64,000 nucleotides of DNA from Streptomyces seoulensis (GTDB taxonomy: Bacteria > Actinomycetota > Actinomycetes > Streptomycetales > Streptomycetaceae). The notes below the pieces were generated by a model that was given only the letters and a program-made list of their open reading frames with translations, searched no databases and was not told where the DNA came from. The stretch spans positions 4,960,001 through 5,024,000 of the forward strand of contig NZ_CP032229.1 in assembly GCF_004328625.1 (NCBI RefSeq). Direction: 5' to 3'. The translations under genes and the position numbers were made by a program. Of the stretch, positions 57,025-64,000 are shown piece by piece. Position 1 is the stretch's first letter; each line of letters starts with the position of its first letter.

Positions 57025-57132
57025 GAGGTTTTTCTATGCCAACGTCCTCTGAAAAACCATGGCTTGTTCACTATCCGGACAGAGCGTTAGCGGTATGTGA
57101 CGTTCCGTTTTTCCCTCAGGCCGGGGAGGTGG

Positions 57133-58419
57133 TCAGCGCCGCCCCGACAGCACCCGCCTGGCCAGCCGGGCGGCCGGACCGGGCGTACGGGGTGCCGGAC
57201 CCGCGCGATCGAGCCACCACTCCCGCAGCCTCCGGCGCGCCCGCGCGTCCACCGGGCGTCCCGTCTTGAGGAGCTGGGCGGCGAACTCCAGCGCGTCCTG
57301 CCGGTAGCCGCCGCGCATCGGCCGGGTGCGCGCGTAGTCGAGGAACGTCTCCCGGTACCCGGCACCCAGGATCGCGGGCAGCTCGGGCGCCACCTTGGCC
57401 ACCACGTCCGCCCGCTTCGCCGCCAGCGACCGCGCCTGTACGCCCATCCGCCCCCGGTCGAACCCCTCGGGCAACGGCGTCCCGGCCACCAGCGCCGACA
57501 GCACGGCCGTCTGCGCGACGGCCACCCGCTGCCGGGCCTCGGCACAGGCGTCCGGCGGTACGGGGAGAGTCCTGGCGCCCTTGGCCCGTGCGATGCCGCC
57601 GCCCTTGCGCACCGCCTCCCCGATGTCGGCCAACTGCCGCTCCAGCTCGGCCGGTTCGGGGAAGTTCTCGTCCCGTTCCAGCAGGACGCCGGGCGGTGCG
57701 GCGCGGGAGGCGAGGTCGGTCAGGATGTCCAGCACCACAGGCGGTACGGGGTGCGCGTGGCTGTCGTGCCAGACACCGTCCCGCTCGAAACCGCCCGCCA
57801 CATGCACATAGGCCAGCGCCTCCAGCGGGAGCCGGTCCAGCGCCTCGGCGGGGTCCTCGCCCCGGTTGACGTGGTTGGTGTGCAGGTTGGCCACGTCGAT
57901 CAGCAGCCGTACGCCGGTCCGCTCCACCAGCTCGGCCAGGAACTCGCCCTCGCTCATCTCCTCGCCGGGCCAGGAGAACAGGGCGGCGATGTTCTCCAGC
58001 GCCAGCGGCACCGGCAGCGCCTCCTGCGCGATCGCCACGTTCTCGCACAGCACGTCGAGGGCGTCCCGGGTACGCGGTACCGGGAGCAGATGGCCCGCCT
58101 CCAGCGGCGCCGACGCGGTGAGCGACCCGCCCGCGCGGACGAACGCGATGTGCTCGGTGACCAGCGGCGACCCCAGCGCCTCGGCCCGCTCCGCCAGCGC
58201 CCGCAGCCGCCCCTCGTCCGGCCGCTCCGCGCCGCCGAGCCCCAGGGAGACCCCGTGCGGGACCACCGTCACCCCGCGCTCGCGCAGCCGCGTCAGCGGC
58301 TCCGGCAGATGGCCGGGGCAGACGTTCTCCGCCACGACCTCCACCCAGTCGATCCCGGCCATCCCCGCCACGGCGTCCGCGATCTCCGGCCGCCACCCGA
58401 TCCCCGTCCCGAGCCGCAT
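57133..58419 (-). CDS. DUF692 (MNIO) family multinuclear iron enzyme with a C-terminal helical extension
   Basis: A 428-residue protein. Residues 1-290 are a TIM-barrel DUF692/MNIO domain, the family of MbnB and other peptide-modifying iron oxygenases. Expected metal-ligand stretches are seen: [60 protein letters not shown] and [11 protein letters not shown]. Residues about 305-428 are an extra helical domain ([60 protein letters not shown]) absent from usual 280-300-residue members. ATG at 58419 follows GGAGGAGG. Downstream is TIGR04222. It probably modifies a peptide or protein; the substrate is unknown. Confidence 0.88.
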   Translation of the reverse strand: MRLGTGIGWRPEIADAVAGMAGIDWVEVVAENVCPGHLPEPLTRLRERGVTVVPHGVSLGLGGAERPDEGRLRALAERAEALGSPLVTEHIAFVRAGGSLTASAPLEAGHLLPVPRTRDALDVLCENVAIAQEALPVPLALENIAALFSWPGEEMSEGEFLAELVERTGVRLLIDVANLHTNHVNRGEDPAEALDRLPLEALAYVHVAGGFERDGVWHDSHAHPVPPVVLDILTDLASRAAPPGVLLERDENFPEPAELERQLADIGEAVRKGGGIARAKGARTLPVPPDACAEARQRVAVAQTAVLSALVAGTPLPEGFDRGRMGVQARSLAAKRADVVAKVAPELPAILGAGYRETFLDYARTRPMRGGYRQDALEFAAQLLKTGRPVDARARRRLREWWLDRAGPAPRTPGPAARLARRVLSGRR

Positions 58420-58453
58420 CCCCGTCCCCCTCCTCCGTCTGCCGGGGGTATGG

Positions 58454-58487
58454 CCCCGGCGGGCGCGCGTGAACCGCCCGCGCGGGG
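58454..58487 (-). terminator. Hairpin between the PTH2-like gene and the DUF692 gene
   Basis: CCCCGGCGGGCG and CGCCCGCGCGGGG are inverted repeats with one bulged base and a nine-base loop, 28 bp after the PTH2-like stop. It may end that transcript; DUF692 would then need its own promoter in the short gap. Confidence 0.5.
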
Positions 58488-58514
58488 GTTCAGAGCAATA
58501 TTTGAGGTTGGCGG

Positions 58515-59231
58515 TCAGCGCAGCGCCGGGTGGTCGGCGACGACCGTGGCCGAGCCGGGCGCGATCTCCGTGAAGCCCGCGTCGCGGACCAACGGCAGCC
58601 CACCGGTGGTGAGTTCGCGCCAGTGGGACGGGGTGGCGGTGCGCACGGTGAGGGGGTGACCGGCGGCGCGCCAGGCGCCGCGGGCCGCGTCGGGCAGGGC
58701 CCACCAGGCGAGCTGGGCGCCGTGGCCGACCTGGGCCATCTCCTTGCCGGCCGACATCTCCAGCTCCGGGTTGAGCCAGAGCACGGGGGCGGTGAGGTCC
58801 GGTTCGGCGGGGGACTCGGGGTCGTCCAGTTCGGTGCCGGAGACCTGGAGCTTGGCCAGCTCCTTGGGCCAGCCGTCCAGCGGGATCGGCGGGAAGACCC
58901 GCACCTCGGCGGCGGCGCCGGTCACCGTGATGCCGGGCAGCTCCGTGGCGCGGCGCCACTCCGCGCCGCGCGCCCGCCGGACCACCTTGCGGATGCGGGC
59001 GTCCTCCCAGTCCCGTACCGCCTCGGCCCATTCGCCGTCGCCGCGCGCCCGCTCGTCCCCGAGCAGGACGAGCACGGCGCGTGCGGCGGTCTCCAGCGCG
59101 TCGGTGCGGGCGGGCGGCGCGCTCTTCTCGATCCGTACGACGAGGGGCAGCACGAACTGCGGGGCCTCGTCGCGCGGGGTGGGCTCGGTCCGGAAGGGGC
59201 TGTCGCCGGGTGCGGCGGGAACGTGGGTCAC
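58515..59231 (-). CDS. Peptidyl-tRNA hydrolase type 2 (PTH2)-like protein
   Basis: A 238-residue cytoplasmic protein with a PTH2-like C-terminal half. The recognisable stretch is [20 protein letters not shown], matching the Lys-Gln-His region of PTH2 (GKxxAQxxHA), followed by [20 protein letters not shown] and the closing [13 protein letters not shown]. The N-terminal 100 residues are an actinobacterial addition ([20 protein letters not shown]). Real peptidyl-tRNA hydrolase activity is unproven. The start is GTG 59231 ([10 protein letters not shown]), chosen because the region upstream has poor codon character. It lies 32 bp after the deacetylase gene in the same direction, so they could share a transcript. 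Confidence 0.75.
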   Translation of the reverse strand: MTHVPAAPGDSPFRTEPTPRDEAPQFVLPLVVRIEKSAPPARTDALETAARAVLVLLGDERARGDGEWAEAVRDWEDARIRKVVRRARGAEWRRATELPGITVTGAAAEVRVFPPIPLDGWPKELAKLQVSGTELDDPESPAEPDLTAPVLWLNPELEMSAGKEMAQVGHGAQLAWWALPDAARGAWRAAGHPLTVRTATPSHWRELTTGGLPLVRDAGFTEIAPGSATVVADHPALR

Positions 59232-59263
59232 GTGAGCCAACCCTACGAGCAGTCCGGCGCCGG

Positions 59264-60118
59264 TCAGCGCGGGGTGCCGGACTCCCGGATCAGCTCCGAG
59301 ACCTTCACGAACCGGTAGCCCTTCTTGCGCAGCTCCGGCACCACCGAGCGGACGACCTTCTCGGTCGTCGGGGCGGCGCTGCGGGTGCAGTGCATGACGA
59401 CCACCGAACCGGGCTTCACCCCGTCCAGCACCTGGCGCACCACCGCGTCGGCGTCCGTGGCGAAGGCGTCGCCGCTGATTACGTCCCACTGGACGGCCGT
59501 GACACCGGCGCCGCTGATCGCGCGCAGCGTGTCCCGGTCGTAGCAGCCGCCGGGGAAGCGGAAGTACGGCATGGGGCGCGGCACGCCCGCCTTACGCAGG
59601 GCGGTGTAGGTGCGCTGGACCTCGGTCAGCTTGGCGTCCGGGGCGACGGTCGGCAGGCCGTAGCAGTCACCGGTGAAGGCGTAGTGGCTGTAGGAGTGGT
59701 TGGCCACCTCGAACTGGGCGTCGTGCCCGAGGGAGCGGGCCTGGTCCGGGTACTCCTCGGCCCAGCGGCCGGTCATGAAGACGGTCGCCGGGACCTTCAG
59801 CGTGCGCAGGGCGCTGATCAGGCCGGGGTTGTCGAAGCGCTCACCGGCGGCGGCGCGGGGCCCCTCGTCGGCGGTCATGTCGGCGTCGAAGGTCAGCGCG
59901 ACGGTCTTGCCCTTGTCGCGCGGGCCGTGCTCGAACACGGGGGTGAGCCCGCCCGGACCCGCCGCCATGGTGGGGGTGACGGAAGGGGAGGCGGAGGCGG
60001 AGGGGTGAGGCTCCGCGTGCGCCGGGCGCGCGGGCTTGGCGGGGTGTGCGGTACCGCAGGCGGCGAGGGCCGCGCCGAGGACGCAGACGGCGGTGAGACG
60101 GCGTGCGAGTGGAATCAC
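59264..60118 (-). CDS. Polysaccharide deacetylase (NodB/CE4) lipoprotein
   Basis: A 284-residue surface-anchored deacetylase for peptidoglycan, chitin oligomers or another N-acetylated glycan. Lipobox [10 protein letters not shown], a Ser/Pro/Ala linker, then CE4 motifs: [15 protein letters not shown] (catalytic and metal Asp), [13 protein letters not shown] (metal His pair), [10 protein letters not shown] (substrate Arg), VQWDVISGD and VVVMHCTR (terminal His). All metal ligands are present, so it should be active. ATG at 60118. A TGTTCAT direct repeat (60143-60157) lies in the short upstream gap. Confidence 0.9.
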   Translation of the reverse strand: MIPLARRLTAVCVLGAALAACGTAHPAKPARPAHAEPHPSASASPSVTPTMAAGPGGLTPVFEHGPRDKGKTVALTFDADMTADEGPRAAAGERFDNPGLISALRTLKVPATVFMTGRWAEEYPDQARSLGHDAQFEVANHSYSHYAFTGDCYGLPTVAPDAKLTEVQRTYTALRKAGVPRPMPYFRFPGGCYDRDTLRAISGAGVTAVQWDVISGDAFATDADAVVRQVLDGVKPGSVVVMHCTRSAAPTTEKVVRSVVPELRKKGYRFVKVSELIRESGTPR

Positions 60119-60225
60119 CGTATGAAAATAGGGCTGTCTAGCTGTTCATATGTTCATCCACCCATCGACGCGGCGAGGCGGTCACCCGCGCGGCGGTCCG
60201 GTCCGGCAGCCGCTTTTGCCGCTCT

Positions 60226-61212
60226 TTACGGTTGCTCGGGCCGCCCCTCGCCATGGGTGACCCGCTCCGGGGGCTGGTCGAGGACGGCGCCCAGGTCCGG
60301 CGGTCCGGTCAGGGCGTCCAGGTAGGGGGAGGCGGGCTCCTCCACCGGGGCGATCTCCGGCACGGGCTCCTCGGACGTCCCGGACGTCCCGGGCGGCTCG
60401 GGGGCCTCGGGCTTCCCGGGCTTCCCGGCCCTGTGGTCCGTGGGCTGTCCGTCGCGGGCGCCCCGCTCCAGGAAGTGCAGCAGCTCCACCGGGATGGGCA
60501 GGACCAGGGTCGAGTTCTTCTCGGCGGAGACCGCCATCACGGTCTGGAGCAGCCGGAGCTGGAGGGCGGTCGGGGTGTCCGCCATCTGCTGCGCGGCCTG
60601 GGCGAGCTTCTTGGACGCCTGGTACTCGGCGTCGGCGTTGATGATGCGGGCCCGGCGCTCCCGGTCGGCCTCGGCCTGGCGGGCCATCGACCGCTTCATG
60701 GTGTCGGGCAGGGACACGTCCTTGATCTCGACCCGGTCGATCTGGACGCCCCAGCCCACGGCCGGGCTGTCGATCATCAGCTCCAGGCCCTCGTTGAGCT
60801 TCTCGCGGTTGGACAGCAGGTCGTCCAGATCGCTCTTGCCGATGATCGACCGGAGCGAGGTCTGCGCCATCTGCGAGACGGCGAACCGGTAGTCCTCCAC
60901 CCGCACCAGCGCGTCCGTCGGCTCGACCACCCGGAAGTACACCACCGCGTCCACCCGCACGGTGACGTTGTCCCGCGTGATGCCCTCCTGGGCCGGGATC
61001 GGCAGCGTGACGATCTGCATGTTCATTTTGTGCAGCCGGTCCACGAACGGGATGATCAGCGTCAGTCCGGGCGACCGCGGCTCACCCGTGATCCGGCCCA
61101 GCCGGAAGAGGATGCCCCGTTCGTACTGCTTGATGACGCGCATCGCCGCTGCCAGGCAGATGAGTCCCAGCCCGCCGATCACCGCTACGAGTGTGATCAC
61201 GAGGTCCAACAT
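60226..61212 (-). CDS. Slipin / SPFH (band 7) family membrane protein
   Basis: A 328-residue stomatin-like scaffold protein of membrane microdomains. One N-terminal transmembrane helix (LVITLVAVIGGLGLICLAAA), then the SPFH domain (VIKQYERGILFRLGRITGEP, PGLTLIIPFVDRLHKMNMQ, RVDAVVYFRVVEPTDA), a charged coiled-coil (RQAEADRERRARIINADAEY), and a Pro/Glu-rich C-terminal tail of about 75 residues. ATG at 61212 follows GAGGGGGG and places the helix at the N-terminus; the in-frame start at 61227 has no ribosome site. No NfeD partner gene lies next to it. Monocistronic. Confidence 0.93.
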   Translation of the reverse strand: MLDLVITLVAVIGGLGLICLAAAMRVIKQYERGILFRLGRITGEPRSPGLTLIIPFVDRLHKMNMQIVTLPIPAQEGITRDNVTVRVDAVVYFRVVEPTDALVRVEDYRFAVSQMAQTSLRSIIGKSDLDDLLSNREKLNEGLELMIDSPAVGWGVQIDRVEIKDVSLPDTMKRSMARQAEADRERRARIINADAEYQASKKLAQAAQQMADTPTALQLRLLQTVMAVSAEKNSTLVLPIPVELLHFLERGARDGQPTDHRAGKPGKPEAPEPPGTSGTSEEPVPEIAPVEEPASPYLDALTGPPDLGAVLDQPPERVTHGEGRPEQP

Positions 61213-61345
61213 GGTCGCCCCCCTCACCGAGAGGTCCGGTTAATTCCTTACTCAACAGTACGTCCCGTATGCGGGAAAAAAGAGGGGGCCGGGGAGGCGG
61301 GATCGCTCCCGTCATCCCGGCCCCCTGATCCGTGGCCGTCGCGGC

Positions 61346-62866
61346 TCAGCCCGCCGGTGTCCCGGCGCGCTCGCCCGTCCCGGCCCCCGACGTCAGCCGT
61401 ACCGGTTCCGTACCCTCCGCGCTGTGCCGCCCGGCCCAGTTCTCCAGGGCGGTGCGGCAGGCGTGGTCCAGGTGCAGCAGGCCGGAGAGGTCCAGCCGGA
61501 CCGGGCGGTCCTTGGGCAGCGCCTCCAGGCTGTCCAGTATTTTCGGCAGTCGGAGGAAGGTCGCGTTGCCCGAGAGGTGGGCGTCCACCGGCCCGGCGCC
61601 CTTGTCCATGACGGTGACCTTGATGTGCGACGCCTCCCAGGCGGTCTTCACGATCGCCAGCGCCAGCCCGATCAGCACGCCCTCGAACATGCCGACCGCC
61701 ACGATGGACACCGCCGTCACCGCGAGGATCAGCGCCTCGCCCCGCTGCTCGCGCCACAGCTCCGCCAGCGACTTGACCGGCACCAGCTTCGCCCCCGAGT
61801 AGATCAGGACGCCCGCCAGCGAGGGCAGCGGGATGTGGGCGAGGGCGCCCGGCAGCAGTGCCGCGAACAGCAGCAGCCAGACCCCGTGCAGCACCCGGGA
61901 CGCCTTGGTCCGGGCGCCCGCCTGCACATTGGCCGCGCTGCGCACGATCACCGCCGTCAGCGGCAGCGCGCCCAGCAGCCCGCACACCGTGTTGCCGATG
62001 CCCTGGGCGGTCAGCTCACGGTCGTACTCGGTGCGCGGGCCGTCGTGCAGCCGGTCCACGGCCGCCGCGCTGAACAGCGACTCGGCGGACGCGATCAGGG
62101 TGAACGCGACGATCGTGCCGAGCACCGCCACATCCGCGAACCCGGCGAAGGCGCTCAGCGGCGGCGGCTGGACGGCGCCCAGCAGCCCCCGCACCTCCAC
62201 CATCGCCACCTTCGTGCCGAACACCGGCACGGCGAGCGTGGCCAGCCCGACCGCGGCGAGCGGACCGGGCACCGTACGCACCCGCGCCGGGAGGTGCTTC
62301 CACCCCACCATGACGGCGACGGTGCCCGCGCACAGCGCCAGCGAGGCCAGCGCCCGGCCGTCGCCGACCGCGCCCACGAGACCGCGCGGCAGGCCGAGCA
62401 TCTTGTCCAGCCCGGCGTCCGGCGCCTTGGCGGCCATCGCCGGGTACAGCTGACCGGCCACCAGGACCAGGCCGATTCCGGCCAGCATGCCCTCCACGAC
62501 GGCCAGGGATATGGCCCGGAAGTACCGGCCGAGCCGCAGCACTCCCATCGCGACCTGGAGCAGCCCGGTGGCGAGCACGATCGCGCCCAGCGCCGGCAGC
62601 CCGAACTCCTTGACAGCCTCGAAGACCAGCACGGTGAGCCCGGCCGCCGGACCGGACACCTGGAGGCTGCTGCCGCGCAGCACCCCGGTGACGAGACCGC
62701 CCACGATGCCGGTGACCAGCCCCAGTTCGGCCGGGACCCCGGAGGCGACGGCCACGCCCACGCACAGCGGCAGCGCGACCAGGAAGACGACGAGGGACGC
62801 GGCGAAGTCCCGCCGCAGATGCGGGGCGCGGGATATGAGCCCTCGCCCGGACACCGGCGCGCTCAC
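61346..62866 (-). CDS. SulP family anion (bicarbonate/sulfate) transporter
   Basis: A 506-residue transporter with about 11 hydrophobic segments and a C-terminal STAS-like tail. Family signature near the N-terminus: LVVFLVALPLCVGVAVASGV; also LVTGVLRGSSLQVSGPAAGL and ELTAQGIGNTVCGLLGALPL. The STAS portion is short (RPVRLDLSGLLHLDHACRTA). GTG at 62866 overlaps the stop of the beta-carbonic anhydrase gene by four bases, a coupling that points to bicarbonate or carbon dioxide handling rather than sulfate. The gene ends at 61346, near a hairpin-free gap to the slipin gene. Confidence 0.92.
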   Translation of the reverse strand: MSAPVSGRGLISRAPHLRRDFAASLVVFLVALPLCVGVAVASGVPAELGLVTGIVGGLVTGVLRGSSLQVSGPAAGLTVLVFEAVKEFGLPALGAIVLATGLLQVAMGVLRLGRYFRAISLAVVEGMLAGIGLVLVAGQLYPAMAAKAPDAGLDKMLGLPRGLVGAVGDGRALASLALCAGTVAVMVGWKHLPARVRTVPGPLAAVGLATLAVPVFGTKVAMVEVRGLLGAVQPPPLSAFAGFADVAVLGTIVAFTLIASAESLFSAAAVDRLHDGPRTEYDRELTAQGIGNTVCGLLGALPLTAVIVRSAANVQAGARTKASRVLHGVWLLLFAALLPGALAHIPLPSLAGVLIYSGAKLVPVKSLAELWREQRGEALILAVTAVSIVAVGMFEGVLIGLALAIVKTAWEASHIKVTVMDKGAGPVDAHLSGNATFLRLPKILDSLEALPKDRPVRLDLSGLLHLDHACRTALENWAGRHSAEGTEPVRLTSGAGTGERAGTPAG

Positions 62867-63441
62867 AGGGCTTCGAAGGTGTCGGTGGCGGCCCGGTGCG
62901 CGCGTACGGCCCCGGTGTGGACCTCGTAGTACCAGGCGTGCAGGGTGAGCGTGCCCTCCGCCGTCCGGCGCTCGACGCAGGGGTACGAGCGCAGGCGCAG
63001 CAGCTGGGTCAGCGCGTGGCACTGCACGCCCTCGGCGACCTCGGGGTCCTCGGCCGCGCCGGCCGGGCGCGGGGCGGCGTGCGCCAGCCAGTCGCGCACG
63101 GCGGGTACGGCGGTCAGGTCGTCGCCGCGCACCAGCGCGCCGACCGCCCCGCAGTGCGAGTGGCCGCAGACGACGATGTCGCGGACGCCGAGCACCTCGA
63201 CGGCGTACTCGATGGTGGCGGCCTCGCTGGTGGGGTGCTCGGAGGTGTGCGGCGGGACGATGTTGCCCGCGGTGCGCAGCTCGAACAGCTCGCCGGGGCG
63301 GGCGCCCGTGATCAGGGCCGGGACGACCCGTGAGTCGGAGCAGGTGATGAACAGGACCTGGGGAGACTGGCCTTCGGCGAGGCGGGCGAACTCCTCGGAG
63401 CGCCGGCCGAACGTGCGGGCGTGGTCGATGAGGGGCTGCAT
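62863..63441 (-). CDS. Beta-class carbonic anhydrase
   Basis: Interconverts carbon dioxide and bicarbonate in the cytoplasm with a zinc ion. 192 residues. Zinc ligands: the Cys of LFITCSDSRVVP and the His and Cys of VVCGHSHCGAVGAL; the Asp-Arg dyad CSDSR and substrate stretch ELRTAGNIVPPH are intact, so it should be active. ATG at 63441 follows GGAGGAG. It is the upstream gene of a two-gene operon with a SulP transporter, with GTGA overlap, suggesting the enzyme supplies or uses the transported bicarbonate. Confidence 0.96.
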   Translation of the reverse strand: MQPLIDHARTFGRRSEEFARLAEGQSPQVLFITCSDSRVVPALITGARPGELFELRTAGNIVPPHTSEHPTSEAATIEYAVEVLGVRDIVVCGHSHCGAVGALVRGDDLTAVPAVRDWLAHAAPRPAGAAEDPEVAEGVQCHALTQLLRLRSYPCVERRTAEGTLTLHAWYYEVHTGAVRAHRAATDTFEAL

Positions 63442-63519
63442 GATGTCTGGACTCCTCCTGGCGCGCGTGGACGGCGCGTCGGGCTTGCACGACTGTGGTG
63501 GGGGGAGCGAGCCCGCCCG

Positions 63520-63918
63520 TCAGCAGCGGAAGACCTGAAGGACTGCCGGGGAATGGGCTCCGGAGGATCTCGTGACGCCGGCGCCGGCAGCGCCGGACCG
63601 CGCGGGCGGTACGGGCTCGGCCGGCCGCCGGGATATGAGCGGGCGCTCCGGCGCGAAGGTGGGCGCGGCGCCGCGCTGGCGGTGCCGGTCGGTATGGGCG
63701 GCGACCGGCGGAGTCCGGTGGCGGCGGGGTTCGCGGACGGTGTCCGCGCCTTCGCCCGCGGGCGGGGCGACGAGGATGATCCCCGGCGCGTCATTGGCCT
63801 TTGCCTCACCGAGCGTATGTGCGGTGGCGAAGGGTCCGGAGGGCGCGAAGAGCTGGAGGGTGATCACCGCGACCGCGAGCAGGGCGAGCACCGCGCCGAG
63901 CGTCCTGCCTCGGGACAT
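63520..63918 (-). CDS. Small secreted or membrane-anchored hypothetical protein
   Basis: A 132-residue basic protein with an N-terminal hydrophobic segment (TLGAVLALLAVAVITLQLFA), probably a signal peptide or anchor, followed by a low-complexity Arg/Pro/Ala-rich region ending in LQVFRC. No catalytic motif is visible. ATG at 63918 follows AGGGGGG with good spacing. It is upstream of the carbonic anhydrase gene with 78 bp between, in the same direction. The remaining 82 bases to the window edge hold its upstream region, with a repeated TTGACCA on the minus strand; no further gene is visible. Confidence 0.68.
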   Translation of the reverse strand: MSRGRTLGAVLALLAVAVITLQLFAPSGPFATAHTLGEAKANDAPGIILVAPPAGEGADTVREPRRHRTPPVAAHTDRHRQRGAAPTFAPERPLISRRPAEPVPPARSGAAGAGVTRSSGAHSPAVLQVFRC

Positions 63919-64000
63919 GCGCACCCCCCTGCGGAATCCCACGTCTCTTGTACGCGCCAAGCATTGGTCAATGGATGGTCAAGAAACACGTTAACCCGGC

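Overview
The window is high-GC chromosomal DNA from a Streptomyces. Third codon positions are almost all G or C, GTG and TTG starts are common, lipoproteins and secreted enzymes are plentiful, and the run acnA - ngcEFG-like transporter - rok7B7 - xylFGH - dxs - fadBA - RNase D - response regulator - DUF3000 - hemE - hemY - hemQ matches, from memory, the order around SCO5999 to about SCO6045 of S. coelicolor. I see no tRNA, rRNA, CRISPR, prophage or insertion sequence; this looks like core or conserved chromosome with some local insertions.

Layout. 1-1085: a truncated quinone oxidoreductase divergent from an HxlR regulator. 1234-3951: aconitase behind a probable iron box and a perfect palindrome. 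4302-15513: two GH92 alpha-mannosidases (the first broken by one frameshift) around a small DUF-type gene and a three-gene membrane lipid operon (PAP2-diacylglycerol kinase fusion, YihY/BrkB protein, PAP2 phosphatase). 15856-19222: CUT1 sugar ABC transporter of the NgcEFG type, without an ATPase. 19562-24264: the ROK regulator Rok7B7 and the xylFGH transporter. 24475-28060: DXP synthase and an APC permease. 28090-30858: a PIN-like protein and two tandem beta-propeller paralogues. 30875-40152: a cell-envelope group (LCP ligase, a glycosyltransferase/glycerophosphotransferase fusion, an endonuclease-fold membrane protein, and two Asp2-like hydrolase paralogues, one of which has lost its catalytic residues). 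40244-46906: fatty acid beta-oxidation pair, RNase D, an orphan response regulator, DUF3000. 47005-54483: haem genes hemE, hemY/cgoX and hemQ/chdC interleaved with a rhomboid, an NAD(P)H-FAD oxidoreductase and a DUF4349 lipoprotein. 54490-63918: S33 peptidase, TIGR04222 membrane protein, DUF692 (MNIO) enzyme, PTH2-like protein, polysaccharide deacetylase, slipin, and a SulP transporter/beta-carbonic anhydrase pair.

How the parts connect. Both mannosidases carry the same 12-bp palindromic operator (GACAACGTTGTC) in their upstream regions and so probably share a LacI-type regulator. One keeps the usual catalytic glutamate; the other has glutamine there, as in mannose-1-phosphate-uncapping GH92 enzymes. 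They sit directly beside a transporter whose orthologue takes up N,N'-diacetylchitobiose, which suggests a locus for using fungal mannoproteins and N-glycans. The most novel-looking items are the enzyme/pseudoenzyme Asp2-like pair beside a teichoic-acid-type polymerase, and the DUF692-TIGR04222 pair, where the DUF692 protein carries a fused C-terminal helical domain.
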